Counted from the first letter of the stretch, positions 24,081-33,649 are shown. The stretch: 64,000 nt of DNA from Streptomyces gilvus (GCF_022513565.1 NZ_JAKWBE010000022.1:1-64000), one strand, 5' to 3'. Translations and numbers: made by a program. The notes: generated by a model from the sequence alone, not told the origin.

Positions 24081-25256
24081 ATGCCCCTGACGCCGAAGAA
24101 CCTTTCCCTTCCCCGTCGTTCACTGCTGCTCGCGCTCCTCGGCGGGGTGGCCGGCTGCGGGGTGCCCGCGGCCTACGTACGGCCGGGTGAGCGTGCCGTC
24201 GCTGACCTGTCGGCCCGTCAGAAGAGACTGACCTGGGCCAACTGGCCGCTCTACATCGACGTCGACGACGCGAACCCGAACCGGCGGCCCACGCTCGACG
24301 CGTTCGAGAAGCGCACCGGGATCTCCGTCAAGTACACCGAGGAGATCAACGACAACGACGAGTTCTTCGGCAAGATCAGCCCGGCGCTGATGAACCACCA
24401 GCAGACCGGCCGGGACCTGATCGTCATGTCCGACTGGATGTGCGCGCGGTTCGTACGGCTCGGATGGGTCCAGCAGATGGACCGGGCCCGCCAGCCGAAC
24501 GTGGCCAAGTACCTGGACCCGCAGCTGAGTTCCCCCGCCTTCGACCCGGGCCGCAGGTACACCGTGCCGTGGCAGTCGGGCATCACCGGCATCGCGTACA
24601 ACCGCGGGAAGCTCGGCCGGGAGATCCGTCATGTCTCCGACCTGTGGGCGAAGGACCTCACGGGCCGGGTGACCCTCCTCTCCGGTCTGGACGAGGCGTT
24701 CGCGCTGCTGATGCAGGGCAACGGCGTCGACATCACCCGGTGGACCGCCGCCGACTTCCACACGGTGTGCGACCAGGTCGAGAAGTACGTCCACGACGGC
24801 CAGATCCGCCGCTTCACCGGCAACGACTACACGAAGGACCTGGTGACCGGTGACGTCCTCGCCTGTCAGGCCTACTCCGGTGACGTCATCCAACTCCAGG
24901 CCGACAACCCCGACATCCGCTTCGTCGTCCCCGAGGAGGGCGCCGAGCTGTGGTCGGACTCCCTGATGATCCCCGACCGCGCCCTGCACAAGCGCAACGC
25001 GGAACGGCTCGTCGACTACTACTACGACCCCGAGGCCGCCGCCGAACTCGCCGCCTGGGTCAACTACGTCTGCCCCGTCCCGGCCGCCCGTGAGGTCCTG
25101 GCCTCCGCCAAGGACAAGGACACCGCCGCCCTCGCCGAGAACCCGCTGATCTTCCCCGACGCGAGGATGCGCCAACGGCTGGCGATCGCACGGGACATCA
25201 CGTCGAGGGAGCGGGTGGAGTTCGCGCGGCGGTGGAACGCGATCGTGGGGTTGTGA
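24081..25256 (+). CDS. Polyamine ABC transporter substrate-binding lipoprotein
   Basis: A 391-residue PotD/PotF-type binding protein. The N-terminus has a twin-arginine motif (LPRRSLLLALL) followed by a lipobox VAGC (Cys26), so it is probably a Tat-exported lipoprotein. LTWANWPLYIDVD begins the mature domain and matches the polyamine-binding family, as do the later IPDRALHKRNAERLVDYYYD and the Trp-rich binding regions. No ATPase or permease genes follow in this window, so transport partners must be elsewhere. A six-codon upstream ATG frame overlaps the start; it may be chance. The ribosome binding site is not obvious. Confidence 0.9.
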   Translation: MPLTPKNLSLPRRSLLLALLGGVAGCGVPAAYVRPGERAVADLSARQKRLTWANWPLYIDVDDANPNRRPTLDAFEKRTGISVKYTEEINDNDEFFGKISPALMNHQQTGRDLIVMSDWMCARFVRLGWVQQMDRARQPNVAKYLDPQLSSPAFDPGRRYTVPWQSGITGIAYNRGKLGREIRHVSDLWAKDLTGRVTLLSGLDEAFALLMQGNGVDITRWTAADFHTVCDQVEKYVHDGQIRRFTGNDYTKDLVTGDVLACQAYSGDVIQLQADNPDIRFVVPEEGAELWSDSLMIPDRALHKRNAERLVDYYYDPEAAAELAAWVNYVCPVPAAREVLASAKDKDTAALAENPLIFPDARMRQRLAIARDITSRERVEFARRWNAIVGL

Positions 25257-25271
25257 GGGGTCCCCCCTGGG

Positions 25272-27551
25272 CTAATTGGCGTTGGACGGGCCGTAGAACT
25301 CGATCTCGGCGATCGCGACCTGCTTGCTGGCGTCGGCGCCGTAGGCCGACTCGATGGTGAAGCGGACCGCGGTGACCTCGCCGACGCGGAAGGGCTCGCG
25401 CTGGCTGCCCGGGCCCTGGTCGAGGACGAGTTGGCGGGTGGTCTTCTTGCCGTTGGCCAGGGTGACGGTGGCCTCGATGCGGTGCGGGCGGGCCGACTGC
25501 TGGAGTTGGTCGGCGCGGGTGGAGACGCCCGGGGTGATGCGCAGGTCCAGCAGCCGGGTCGGCTCGTTGAACTTCGCCTCGATCCACTGGCCCTGGCCCG
25601 AGTCCGACACACCCGGGCCCCACCAGGTGTTGTTGAACTTGTCGAAGGCCAGGTCGGGCTTGTGGCCCGGGTAGGAGCGGGAGGCGCTGTAGCTGTCCGG
25701 GTCGACCGGGGCGCGCTTGGAGAAGTGGTCCCGGGTCGCCTGGATGCCCTGGGGGAGGTGGACGGCGCCCACGATCAGCAGGGTCAGTACGACCGCGACG
25801 CCCAGCCAGGTCAGTACGCGGTCGAAGGCGCGGCGCAGACGGGGGCGGTCGCCGGCCCACGGGGTCTCGCGGTTGCCGGCCCCGAACAGCCGCCGCCACC
25901 AGGGCAGTCGGCCGGGGGACCGGGCCTCGCCGGCCATCGGCATCGCGCAGCGCGTGCAGAAGTGCCGGTCGGGACGGTTGCGGGTGCCGCACCAGGGGCA
26001 CGGGGTGCCGCCGTCCGCGCCGAGTTCCTCGCCAGGGGCCCGTACGACCTGCGGCCGCTGGGGGACGGGGCGGCCGGGGAGGACGGGGGCGACGGAGGGG
26101 GCCGCCGCGGGGCGGGGTTCCGGGTCGGCGACGGGGACGAGGAGTTGGCGGGCACGGTCGGTCAGGCCGCTCGGGTCAGAGGCCTGAGGTGGCGTTGGAG
26201 CCGGGGCGGACGCGACGTCGGGGAGAGGCGTCGTCGCGGCCGCCGCGGGGACCGGTTCGGTGGGGGCTGTGTCGTCCATGGTCGGGTTGGCGTGCGAAGG
26301 GCCGCTCGGGGAGGGGGAGTTGTGGACGGTTGCGGGCGTCGGCGGTGCGGTCCGGGGCGTGGCCGGCTGGTCGGCGGCGCCGGGTGCGGCTCGGTCCGCG
26401 TCGGTGGTGGGGTGGTCGGCGCTGGGGGACTCGGTGGCGGTACCGGAGACCAACAGGTCCCTCGGGGTACGGGCCAGACCGGCGCCACCGTCGGGCCGCG
26501 AGAACGCGTCCCAGCCGGGGCCGGGGCCAAGACCGGAGGCAGCGGAGGAGGCCGGGTCGGCCGTCGCGGAGGTGGCTGAAGGGGCGGTCGGGCCGGACCC
26601 TGCTGACGAGGTGGCTGACGGGGCGGTCGAGGCGGGAGTGCCTCCCACCCCGCCGCCGCCCGAGGGCTCACCGGAGGCCTCGGCGCCCATGCCAGAACCG
26701 CCCGCCTGCCCGGCGCCCCCACTGCCCGCCCGCCCGAAGGCCTCTCCCGCGCCACCGATGCCGGCGTCCGTACCGGGGGTGTGGTGGGCAGCGCCGCCGG
26801 ATCCGCTGCGCGCGCCGGCCGCGCCGGGGCTGTTGTGGGAAGCGCCGCCCGACAGGCTGCTGGCGTTGGCCGCAGCGCGGAACCCGTCGCCGGGTGTGCC
26901 GACCGTGCCGTCGGCTCCGCCGTTCAGGCCGCGGGTGTTGTGGGAAGCGCCGCCCGACAGGCTGCTGGCGCTGGTCGCAGCGTCGGACCCGTCGCCGGGT
27001 GCGTCGACCGTGCCGTCGGCTCCGCGGTTCAGGCCGGGGGCGTTGTGGGCAGCGCCGCCCGACCCGCTGTCGGCGCCGACCGCACCACCGAATCCGCCGT
27101 CGGCTCCGCCGTTCAGGCTGGAGGCGTTGTGGGCAGCGCCGCCCGATGCGCCGTTCGCGCCCGCCGCGCCGCCGAACCCGCCGTCCGATGCGCCGTTCGC
27201 GCCAGCCGTACGGCCGAACCCGCCGCCGGATCCGCTGACCGCGCCGTCGGATCCGTTGCTCGCGCCGGCCGCGCCACCGAACCCGCCGACCGTGCCGCCG
27301 AACCCGTCGTCTGCGGCGCCAGCCCCGGTGCGCGCGGGTGTGCTGTTGTTCGGGTCGGGCGAGCCGTCGTCGGAACCGGCACGTCGGGCCGCCGTACCGT
27401 CGGGTCCGAGGGTGCTGACCGGGGGCGTCGGTGGGCGGTTGTTTCTTGGCTCGCGGTCCTTCCAGCTGAGTACCGCGCCGCAGGCGTCGCAGAATGACTG
27501 GCCCGGTTCCGCGCGGGTGCCGCATTCGGCGCAGTTCTGGGTGGTCGTCAT
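25272..27551 (-). CDS. eCIS-associated zinc-ribbon, transmembrane, discoidin-like protein (candidate CisA)
   Basis: A 759-residue protein at the end of the contractile injection operon. It has a zinc ribbon at residues about 7-26 (CAECGTR...CDACG), then a very long Gly/Ala/Ser/Asn-rich region with repeats such as GGFGGAAGANGAS. A second zinc ribbon follows (CPWCGTRNRPDRHFCTRC, about residue 510), then one membrane segment at about 578-597 (VLTWLGVAVVLTLLIVGAV). The C-terminal domain of about 140 residues resembles a galactose/glycan-binding discoidin fold (NTWWGPGVSDSGQGQWIEA, IEFYGPS). In Streptomyces eCIS a bitopic membrane protein (CisA) couples stress to firing; order and topology make this the candidate. 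The start overlaps the upstream gene by 4 nt. Confidence 0.85.
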   Translation of the reverse strand: MTTTQNCAECGTRAEPGQSFCDACGAVLSWKDREPRNNRPPTPPVSTLGPDGTAARRAGSDDGSPDPNNSTPARTGAGAADDGFGGTVGGFGGAAGASNGSDGAVSGSGGGFGRTAGANGASDGGFGGAAGANGASGGAAHNASSLNGGADGGFGGAVGADSGSGGAAHNAPGLNRGADGTVDAPGDGSDAATSASSLSGGASHNTRGLNGGADGTVGTPGDGFRAAANASSLSGGASHNSPGAAGARSGSGGAAHHTPGTDAGIGGAGEAFGRAGSGGAGQAGGSGMGAEASGEPSGGGGVGGTPASTAPSATSSAGSGPTAPSATSATADPASSAASGLGPGPGWDAFSRPDGGAGLARTPRDLLVSGTATESPSADHPTTDADRAAPGAADQPATPRTAPPTPATVHNSPSPSGPSHANPTMDDTAPTEPVPAAAATTPLPDVASAPAPTPPQASDPSGLTDRARQLLVPVADPEPRPAAAPSVAPVLPGRPVPQRPQVVRAPGEELGADGGTPCPWCGTRNRPDRHFCTRCAMPMAGEARSPGRLPWWRRLFGAGNRETPWAGDRPRLRRAFDRVLTWLGVAVVLTLLIVGAVHLPQGIQATRDHFSKRAPVDPDSYSASRSYPGHKPDLAFDKFNNTWWGPGVSDSGQGQWIEAKFNEPTRLLDLRITPGVSTRADQLQQSARPHRIEATVTLANGKKTTRQLVLDQGPGSQREPFRVGEVTAVRFTIESAYGADASKQVAIAEIEFYGPSNAN

Positions 27552-28114
27552 GGGGACGGGGTCCTTTCGGCGGGAGCGGTGGCGGTCACCTGGACCGTGT
27601 ACGGCATATGGGCGGGGCGGGCGGTCGCCACGAGGGTGTCCAGGCGGTGGTGGTCCGCCGGGGTGGGGGCGGGGAGACGGAGGTGGACGTGGAGACGCGG
27701 GCGCGGCGTGCCGGGGAACGGGCCCAGCGGACGGGCGCTCCAGGCCGCTCCGCCGCTCTCCGTGATCTCCGGTTCGACGCCGAACGCCAGCCGCACGGCC
27801 TCCGACAGCCCGCGCCGCGTGCCACGGATGCGGTGGAGGTACGCCGCCGCGGCCACCGCCGCCCGCAGCAGCGACTCCGGTTCGCCGCCGTCCGTCTCCG
27901 CGCCCACCCAACTCCCCAGCCACTGGACGAAGTCGAGCGGGGCGAGGGACGGCCGGAAGTACGTGTCGAGACAGTCCAGCACGCTGTGGATCGGCGCGAC
28001 CGTCTCGTCCAGCCCCGCGACGAACCGCTGGGCGAGATCGTCGTCGGCGAAGACGGCCGGCAGCATCATGCCGATCGGCGCGGAGGAGCCGAGACCGTCG
28101 ATGGACCCCCTCAC
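27548..28114 (-). CDS. eCIS baseplate protein, P2 gpI-like
   Basis: A 188-residue tail protein of the P2-I/Afp12-type baseplate family. Characteristic parts are the LDETVAPIHSVLDCLDTYF segment (about residues 33-52), LDFVQWLGSWVG (about 60-71) and RIRGTRRGLSEAVRLAFG (about 95-112). In contractile systems it forms the outer baseplate wedge with the J protein encoded immediately upstream. It overlaps that gene and the downstream gene by 4 nt each (GTGA and ATGA junctions). Confidence 0.88.
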   Translation of the reverse strand: MRGSIDGLGSSAPIGMMLPAVFADDDLAQRFVAGLDETVAPIHSVLDCLDTYFRPSLAPLDFVQWLGSWVGAETDGGEPESLLRAAVAAAAYLHRIRGTRRGLSEAVRLAFGVEPEITESGGAAWSARPLGPFPGTPRPRLHVHLRLPAPTPADHHRLDTLVATARPAHMPYTVQVTATAPAERTPSP

Positions 28115-30072
28115 GCGCCGTCCCCGATCACCCGGACGCGGTGGTCGAACGAGAAGACCAGCGACGGCGCCGAGAGGTCGATACGGTCCGTCGCCTCGCC
28201 CCGCTTGCCGGTCAGCGGGTCCGCCGGGTGCAGGACCACCTCGTCGACCAGTTCCACACCGGGCACCCGCTGCAGCACCGCGAACACCTCACCGGCCTGG
28301 ACGGGCCGCCCGAACGGCCAGCCCGTGCCGTTCGCACCCCCGGTCAGCGGATCCAGGTGCCGGTACAGCGCGTCATGGGCCTCGCGCCGCACCTTGTCCG
28401 TGTCGACACCCCGGAACGCGTGGACCGTGGCGACGACGGTCACGCCCTGGTAGTACGGCGGCCCGACCGCCAACCTCGTCCCGATCAGCCGCCGTTCGTC
28501 CAGATGGCGCGTGATCCGGTCCAACAGGGCGTCCCCGGGCACCAGTTGCTCGAAGCGCAGCCGGCCGCCGGGGTCCGGGACGGCCTGCGGGACGACCAAC
28601 ACCCGTACCGCGTACGCCCCGTGCTCGCCCTCCTCGCCCTCCAGACAGGTGATGCGCGCGGTCTCCGGGGCGGCGCGTCGCGCCAGCTCCTCGTAGTCCC
28701 GCAGGGTCACCGCCCGCTCCTGGGCGCGCAGCGTGATCGGCGCCCGTACCTTCGCCTCCTCGACCGTCTCGCCGTCCACCCCGCCGCGCGCCGCCTCACG
28801 GTTGACGACCTCGGAGACGTACGGGATGGAGGTGCGCAGGATCTGCACCGCGCCCCGGGCCACGTTGCCGGCCCGGCCGCCGCCGGTGCGGTAGCGGCGG
28901 GCGCGGATCGGGGAGCCCTTGGGCGCGACCGTGCCGTACTGCCGCAGCGTGCCGTCCGGTTCGCGCACCGCGGGTCCGAAGGCGATCTCCCCGGTCGTCG
29001 CGTCGAGGGTGATGTGCCGGTCGTGCGGCCCCGAGCCCGCGAAGTTGGGGACGACCTGCCAGTCGACCCAGCCCTCGTGCTCGGCCGTCTGCAGCAGCAC
29101 CGGCGGGTCGTCGCCGACCACGGGCGCGTGCGTCAGACGAAGCCGCTGACCGGGCAGGCCGGTCGACTCGCCGAGCGCCTCGTCGTACACCGTCTCGGCG
29201 TGGACGACACCCGTGGTGCCGCCGACGGTGAAGGCCTCGGCGGCGCGGATGGTGGGCGAGGTGGTGTAGAAGGGCTGGCCGGGCAGTGGCTCGGTGACCC
29301 GGCAGCGGATCCAGCCTCCCTCCTGCCCGGCGTTGCGGGACAGGACGTGTCCACCGGGCACGTGCAGGATCACCTCACCGGGGCGGTTCAGACCGCCGGT
29401 GCCGTCCCGGTCGACCTCGCAGGGCTGCCAGCCGTCCGCGGTCCACGCCTCCCACACCAGCGGCGGCTGCCGCGGGTCCACGCCGACGCCGTCCACGCGG
29501 CTGTCCAGGTCCAGCGCGATCGCGCAGTGCGGGACGGCCGCGCTCAGCCCCAGCAGCATGCAGTCCCCCGGATCCGGGGACTCCGAGAAGCAGAGCAGGT
29601 CCTTGTCGTCCTCGGCCAGGTCGTGGGTGCGCTCCACCGCCGCCTCGCCCTTGTGCTGCACCAGCAGATGCCGCAACTCGCACGGTACGACGGTCAGTTC
29701 GCGCTCGGTCGCGAAGACCACCGCTTCCTCACTCTCGGTGCGCATGGTGGCCACCTCGGTGCCCAGCGGCACCGCGATCGACTCCTCCTGGGGAGCCGAC
29801 AGCCAGAACGTCACGTCCGTGCGCGCGGCCGAGGGCGGGAACAGGGTGATCCCGACCAGGTCCAGGAAGGCCAGATGGTTCTTCTCCGGCACCCGGTTGA
29901 GCCGGTAGACGATCTGGTCCGCCATGTGCGCCACCGTCTCGACGAGGGTGACGCCCGGGTCGGAGACGTTGTGGTCGGTCCACTCCGGGGCGCGCTGCTG
30001 GATGTAACGCTTGGCGTCGTCGACGAACTGCTGGAAGCGGCGGTCGTCGAGATTGGGGGAGGGCAGGGCCAT
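28111..30072 (-). CDS. cis11: eCIS baseplate assembly protein J (Afp11-like)
   Basis: A 653-residue baseplate J-type protein. The N-terminus LDDRRFQQFVDDAKRYI and the DPGVTLVETVAHMADQIVYR segment (about residues 43-62) are typical of 'putative baseplate assembly protein' of eCIS. The C-terminal third includes the VRAPITLRAQERAVTLRDYE wedge segment. It forms the wedges that link gp25 to the outer baseplate and trigger sheath contraction. The length is usual. It starts within the stop codon of gp25 (TGATG) and is followed by the overlapping P2-I-like gene. Confidence 0.93.
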   Translation of the reverse strand: MALPSPNLDDRRFQQFVDDAKRYIQQRAPEWTDHNVSDPGVTLVETVAHMADQIVYRLNRVPEKNHLAFLDLVGITLFPPSAARTDVTFWLSAPQEESIAVPLGTEVATMRTESEEAVVFATERELTVVPCELRHLLVQHKGEAAVERTHDLAEDDKDLLCFSESPDPGDCMLLGLSAAVPHCAIALDLDSRVDGVGVDPRQPPLVWEAWTADGWQPCEVDRDGTGGLNRPGEVILHVPGGHVLSRNAGQEGGWIRCRVTEPLPGQPFYTTSPTIRAAEAFTVGGTTGVVHAETVYDEALGESTGLPGQRLRLTHAPVVGDDPPVLLQTAEHEGWVDWQVVPNFAGSGPHDRHITLDATTGEIAFGPAVREPDGTLRQYGTVAPKGSPIRARRYRTGGGRAGNVARGAVQILRTSIPYVSEVVNREAARGGVDGETVEEAKVRAPITLRAQERAVTLRDYEELARRAAPETARITCLEGEEGEHGAYAVRVLVVPQAVPDPGGRLRFEQLVPGDALLDRITRHLDERRLIGTRLAVGPPYYQGVTVVATVHAFRGVDTDKVRREAHDALYRHLDPLTGGANGTGWPFGRPVQAGEVFAVLQRVPGVELVDEVVLHPADPLTGKRGEATDRIDLSAPSLVFSFDHRVRVIGDGA

Positions 30073-30515
30073 CAGCGGTCGCTTTCAGGGGAGTTGCCCC
30101 CGCCGGGACCGGCGTCGGGCTCCTCGTGGGACGGAATGACGTAGAACGGGAAGACCAGACTGCGCGGGTTGTTGGTGCCGCGGATCGAGTAGCGGACGTC
30201 GATGAACAGCACGCTCTGGTCGGCGCCCGCCGTGACCTCGACGTCCTCGACCTCGATACGCGGCTCCCAGCGGTCCAGGCTGACGTGCACCTCGTGCTGG
30301 ATACGGCCCGCGGTCTGCTCGTTGACCGGCGCGAACACCAGGTCGTGGATCGCGCAGCCGAAGTCCGGCCGCATGGGCCGTTCGCCCGGCGAGGTCGACA
30401 GCACGAGCCGGATCGCCTCCTCGATCTCGCGCTCCCCGCTGACCAGCGCGATCCCGCCGGTCGGCCCGATGCGCAACGGGAACGACCAGCCGGAACCGAC
30501 GAACTGCTCGGCCAT
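30072..30515 (-). CDS. cis9: eCIS gp25-like baseplate protein
   Basis: A 147-residue GPW/gp25 family protein. The core EREIEEAIRLVLSTSPGERPMRPDFGC (quoted in two parts: EREIEEAIRLVL and SPGERPMRPDFGC) contains the conserved EPR-like loop used to nucleate the sheath on the baseplate; here the Arg-Pro pairs serve that place. The C-terminal tail is Pro/Gly-rich. In contractile tails gp25 bridges the sheath and the wedge J protein, consistent with adjacent genes. Confidence 0.93.
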   Translation of the reverse strand: MAEQFVGSGWSFPLRIGPTGGIALVSGEREIEEAIRLVLSTSPGERPMRPDFGCAIHDLVFAPVNEQTAGRIQHEVHVSLDRWEPRIEVEDVEVTAGADQSVLFIDVRYSIRGTNNPRSLVFPFYVIPSHEEPDAGPGGGNSPESDR

Positions 30516-30546
30516 CAGGACTCCACCTGCCTTGCTCGGAAACGGT

Positions 30547-32439
30547 TCACAGCGCCGCCGGTACGGGGATGGTGGCGCACAGGAACGTGGGGGCAGCGAC
30601 CGTGAAGTTGGCTCCCTTGACCGTCGTCAGAGGCGAGCTGAGCTGGAGGGTCGTGAGGCCGGTGAGGTTGGTGACGGTGCCCGTCATGTTCAGGGCGCCC
30701 GTGGCCGTCAGCCCGATCTCGGGCGCGCGCACGTTGACCATGCCGCCCTGGATGCTCAGCGCGCCGCCGCTCTTGATGGTCAGGTTGCGCCGGGCGCTGA
30801 GCGACAGATTGGTGCCCGCCTCCACCGACACCGACCGGCTGCCCTTGATGGTGACCGATCCCTTGCTGTCGACGGTGATCTCGGTCTTCGTCCGGTCCAG
30901 GTTGATGGTCAGCCGCTCGTTGCCGGTCGTCAGCCGCACCCCCTGCTTGCGCGGACCGGTCTTCTGGCTGAGCAGGTCCATCCGGTTGCCGTCCCGGTCG
31001 GAGACGGTGTGCCGGCTCGCCTTCTTCCGTACGGTGTCGTGAAGGGGCACATCGCTCACCGCGGTCGGTTTGTCCCGGCCGTTGTAGAGCCCGCCGATCA
31101 CGAACGGATGGTCCAGCGCGCCCCGGTCGAAGGCGACCAGCACCTCGTCGTTGACGTCCAGCGGGAAGATCCCGCCCCCGCCGAGGCCGCCCATCTGCAC
31201 GGTTCGCGTCCAGTCGCTGACGTAGGTGTCGTCCAGCCACGGGAACTGCAGCTTCACCCGGCCCTGCTTGAGCGGGTCGTTGACGTCGGTGACCAGCGCG
31301 TTGGCCACACTGGGCAGCCGGGGCGCGGTGTCCGCCCCGCCCGAGGCCAGCCCGTACAGCGACCGCCACTGCCGGCCGCTGACCGTCACCCACGACTCGT
31401 AGTGCTTGCCGTCTCCGAAGACGTGCCGCACGGACGTCACCGTGTACTTGCCCTCGAACGGCACCCCGACGTCCGCCAGAGCCACCGGAACTCCCGGGCG
31501 CAGCTTGGGGTTTCCGCGCGCGACGACCTCCAGCTCGGCGAACGCGCCGGTGACGTCGTCGGCGAGCGCGTCCGCGGCGAACTTCACCTCGTTCTGCCTG
31601 TCGTAGGGCGTGCCCGTCTCCACGAGCGTGGCCGACGTGAACTTCCCGGCCGCCGCGCCCGGCGACGTGCCGATGGTGATACCGGGGTTGGAGGCGGCAG
31701 GCGCGGTGGCCGTCAGCGTCTTCTTCGTGGTCACGTCCCACCCGCGGGACTCGACCTTGCCCACCTGGTCGGCGGCGGTGACCGCGGCGCGCAGCCGCAG
31801 GATGTCGTGGCCGGCCTGCAGCACGAACGGGCTCTTGTCGCCGTCGGTGTCTGGAGAGGGCGCCCCCGAGGCCGACTTGGGCTTCACGAACTGGAACTTG
31901 CCGTCGGCGTCGACGGACATCACCATCTCGTTCTCGTCCGCGAGCCGGGCGAGGAAGTCCCAGTCCGTCACATTGGACTGGGAGATGAACTCGTACACGG
32001 TCCTGGTCGACTCGATCCGCCCGATCGGCACACCGTCCTTGGCGGCCAGCTTGCGGGCGATGTCGGAGGCGCTCTGGTTGCGGTAGGCGGCCACGCGGCG
32101 CTGGCGCAGGAGGCGGTGGCCGAGGTCGTAGCCGCGGATGACGGTGTAGGAGCCGGTGCCGTCGTAGTCGGCCTCCAGCCCCGTGACCTCACCGGTCAGC
32201 AGCGGATCCCCGGCGCCCTCGCCGTCCGCCACCGGCGCGAACACCACCTTGGTGCCGAAGGTGATGTTCAGCTTGCCCAGCAGCAGCCGGTACGGGTCGC
32301 GGAAGGTCAGCCGGAACGCGGCCGGGACGCCGACGCCCTGGTCGACGTAGCTGTCCACCAGGTCCGGGGCGAACTCCGGCGGCAGCTTGGCGCCGCCGAT
32401 CTTCACATCGACGACGTTGGAGTAAGCGGACTGCACCAT
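30547..32439 (-). CDS. cis8: eCIS spike protein, VgrG-like (Afp8)
   Basis: A 630-residue VgrG-type spike. It begins with gp27-like domains (VDSYVDQGVGVPAAFRL; SDIARKLAAKDGVPIG at about 120), followed by a gp5 OB-fold (GRVKLQFPWLDDTYVSDWTR, about 410) and a C-terminal beta-helix with strongly periodic Ser/Val/Thr patterns (ITIKGSRSVSVEAGTNLS and onward). It forms the trimeric puncturing tip. No PAAR-type tip gene follows; the next gene is gp25 after a 31-nt gap. The ATG overlaps the stop of the LysM gene by one base. Confidence 0.95.
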   Translation of the reverse strand: MVQSAYSNVVDVKIGGAKLPPEFAPDLVDSYVDQGVGVPAAFRLTFRDPYRLLLGKLNITFGTKVVFAPVADGEGAGDPLLTGEVTGLEADYDGTGSYTVIRGYDLGHRLLRQRRVAAYRNQSASDIARKLAAKDGVPIGRIESTRTVYEFISQSNVTDWDFLARLADENEMVMSVDADGKFQFVKPKSASGAPSPDTDGDKSPFVLQAGHDILRLRAAVTAADQVGKVESRGWDVTTKKTLTATAPAASNPGITIGTSPGAAAGKFTSATLVETGTPYDRQNEVKFAADALADDVTGAFAELEVVARGNPKLRPGVPVALADVGVPFEGKYTVTSVRHVFGDGKHYESWVTVSGRQWRSLYGLASGGADTAPRLPSVANALVTDVNDPLKQGRVKLQFPWLDDTYVSDWTRTVQMGGLGGGGIFPLDVNDEVLVAFDRGALDHPFVIGGLYNGRDKPTAVSDVPLHDTVRKKASRHTVSDRDGNRMDLLSQKTGPRKQGVRLTTGNERLTINLDRTKTEITVDSKGSVTIKGSRSVSVEAGTNLSLSARRNLTIKSGGALSIQGGMVNVRAPEIGLTATGALNMTGTVTNLTGLTTLQLSSPLTTVKGANFTVAAPTFLCATIPVPAAL

Positions 32440-33164
32440 CAGGTACGCACCTCCTCGGCGGCGGGCAGCACCAGTTCGACGCCGGTGCGCAGCTGGGCGG
32501 GGTCGTCGATGCCGTTGGCCTCGGCGATGGAGCGCCAGGCGGCCGCGTTGCCGTACTCCCGCCAGGCCAGCGACTGCAGGGAGTCGCCCGCCACGACCCG
32601 GTGCACGCGCTGCGCGGTGAGCGCGCCGGAGGTCGGGTTCTGGCCCTTGGTCTTGCTGGGGATCTCGTGCAACTGGAGCTTGCAGGTGGCGCGGATGGGC
32701 ACGCCGGTCGTCGAGAACAGCGTGTAACTGGCCTCGACCGAACTGACGTACGCCGTGAACCGGGCCGTCGAGAACGACCCCCACTGGAAGACGACCCACG
32801 GCGGTGACGGCTGCTTGGCGGCGATGCTCTTGCTCGTCACCTCGCAGCAGGCCAGCAGCGACTCGACCTTCTTCAGCACGGTGTTGCTGGTCGGCTCGTC
32901 GGAGGTGTCGAGGAAGATCTCCACGCCCATCTCGCGCGGCTCGGCACCCATGAACTCCGGGAGCGGGCCGTCCCGTTCGATCTGTGCCGGGGTCACCTTC
33001 CACTGCGCGCGGCGGGTCAGCGACAGCTGCGCCGGGTTGAAGTCGAAGCCGAACGTCTTGATGATCCCGCCGGGCGTCCTGCTCTTGCCCTTCGGCGGTT
33101 CGTGGATCGCGAGCGTGGCGCGTACGAGGCTCTTGCCGGCGCCACTCCTGCTGCCCTTGGCCAT
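32439..33164 (-). CDS. cis7: eCIS LysM-containing baseplate hub protein (Afp7-like)
   Basis: A 241-residue protein with the N-terminal tube-initiator-like domain (FGFDFNPAQLSLTRRAQWKV, about residues 38-57) and a C-terminal LysM motif (HRVVAGDSLQSLAWREYGN, about 190-210). This is the gp53/Afp7 class that joins the spike to the tube. The start ATG 33164 is chosen because longer frames lose similarity. It lies 14 nt downstream of the tube gene and overlaps the VgrG gene. Confidence 0.92.
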   Translation of the reverse strand: MAKGSRSGAGKSLVRATLAIHEPPKGKSRTPGGIIKTFGFDFNPAQLSLTRRAQWKVTPAQIERDGPLPEFMGAEPREMGVEIFLDTSDEPTSNTVLKKVESLLACCEVTSKSIAAKQPSPPWVVFQWGSFSTARFTAYVSSVEASYTLFSTTGVPIRATCKLQLHEIPSKTKGQNPTSGALTAQRVHRVVAGDSLQSLAWREYGNAAAWRSIAEANGIDDPAQLRTGVELVLPAAEEVRT

Positions 33165-33178
33165 GTCTGCGGTCCCTC

Positions 33179-33601
33179 TCAGTCCGTGAACCCGTGGTGG
33201 GCGATCTCCAGCACCTCGGTCGCCACGGCGGGGCTCGCGGGGTCCAGGGAGGGGCCGGTCCAGCTGACCGGCAGCACGTCGATCAGCCCCCATCGCGCGA
33301 CTTCCGAACCGTCCGCCCGGAGCGCCGCGATCTGCGCCGTGGGGCGCTTGATGCCGGTCTGCACGGACGAGATCCACTTGGCGACCTTCGCCGTGTCCGG
33401 GGTCAGCGGGCGGGTCAGCCGGATGTTCGAGAACGTCACGCGGGTCGGCAGCTGCCAGACGAAGCCGTTGTTGCCGCCCTCCTGGCGCTGCTCGATCTCC
33501 ACCTGCGACGACAGTCCCTCACAGCCGTTGAAGTAGCCGAGGCTCTCACCGTCGATGCTGAGGGAGAACCAGATGGTGGAGCCCGGGTCCTGGCGGGACA
33601 T
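33179..33601 (-). CDS. eCIS inner tube protein 2 (gp19/Afp5-like)
   Basis: A 140-residue tail tube protein of the T4 gp19 family. The pattern WFSLSIDGESLGYFNGCEGLSS at the N-terminus and VSWTGPSLDPASPAVATEVLEI near the C-terminus (shown as VSWTGPSLDP and ATEVLEI) matches baseplate-proximal tube proteins. A second, more canonical tube protein is encoded further upstream (37860-38303). This copy sits next to the LysM hub gene, as expected for the tube adaptor between spike and main tube. Confidence 0.9.
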   Translation of the reverse strand: MSRQDPGSTIWFSLSIDGESLGYFNGCEGLSSQVEIEQRQEGGNNGFVWQLPTRVTFSNIRLTRPLTPDTAKVAKWISSVQTGIKRPTAQIAALRADGSEVARWGLIDVLPVSWTGPSLDPASPAVATEVLEIAHHGFTD

Positions 33602-33649
33602 CGCGGCCTTTCTGTCGATCAGGTGGGGTGGCTGGCGGTCGGGTGCGGG

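Noticed and set aside
24070..24090. Six-codon upstream reading frame before the polyamine-binding protein
   Set aside because: Overlaps the start but has no distinctive codons or conserved design visible; likely chance.
22441..24123. 560-codon leftward frame opposite the aldehyde dehydrogenase
   Set aside because: Shadow of a well-conserved enzyme gene on the + strand.
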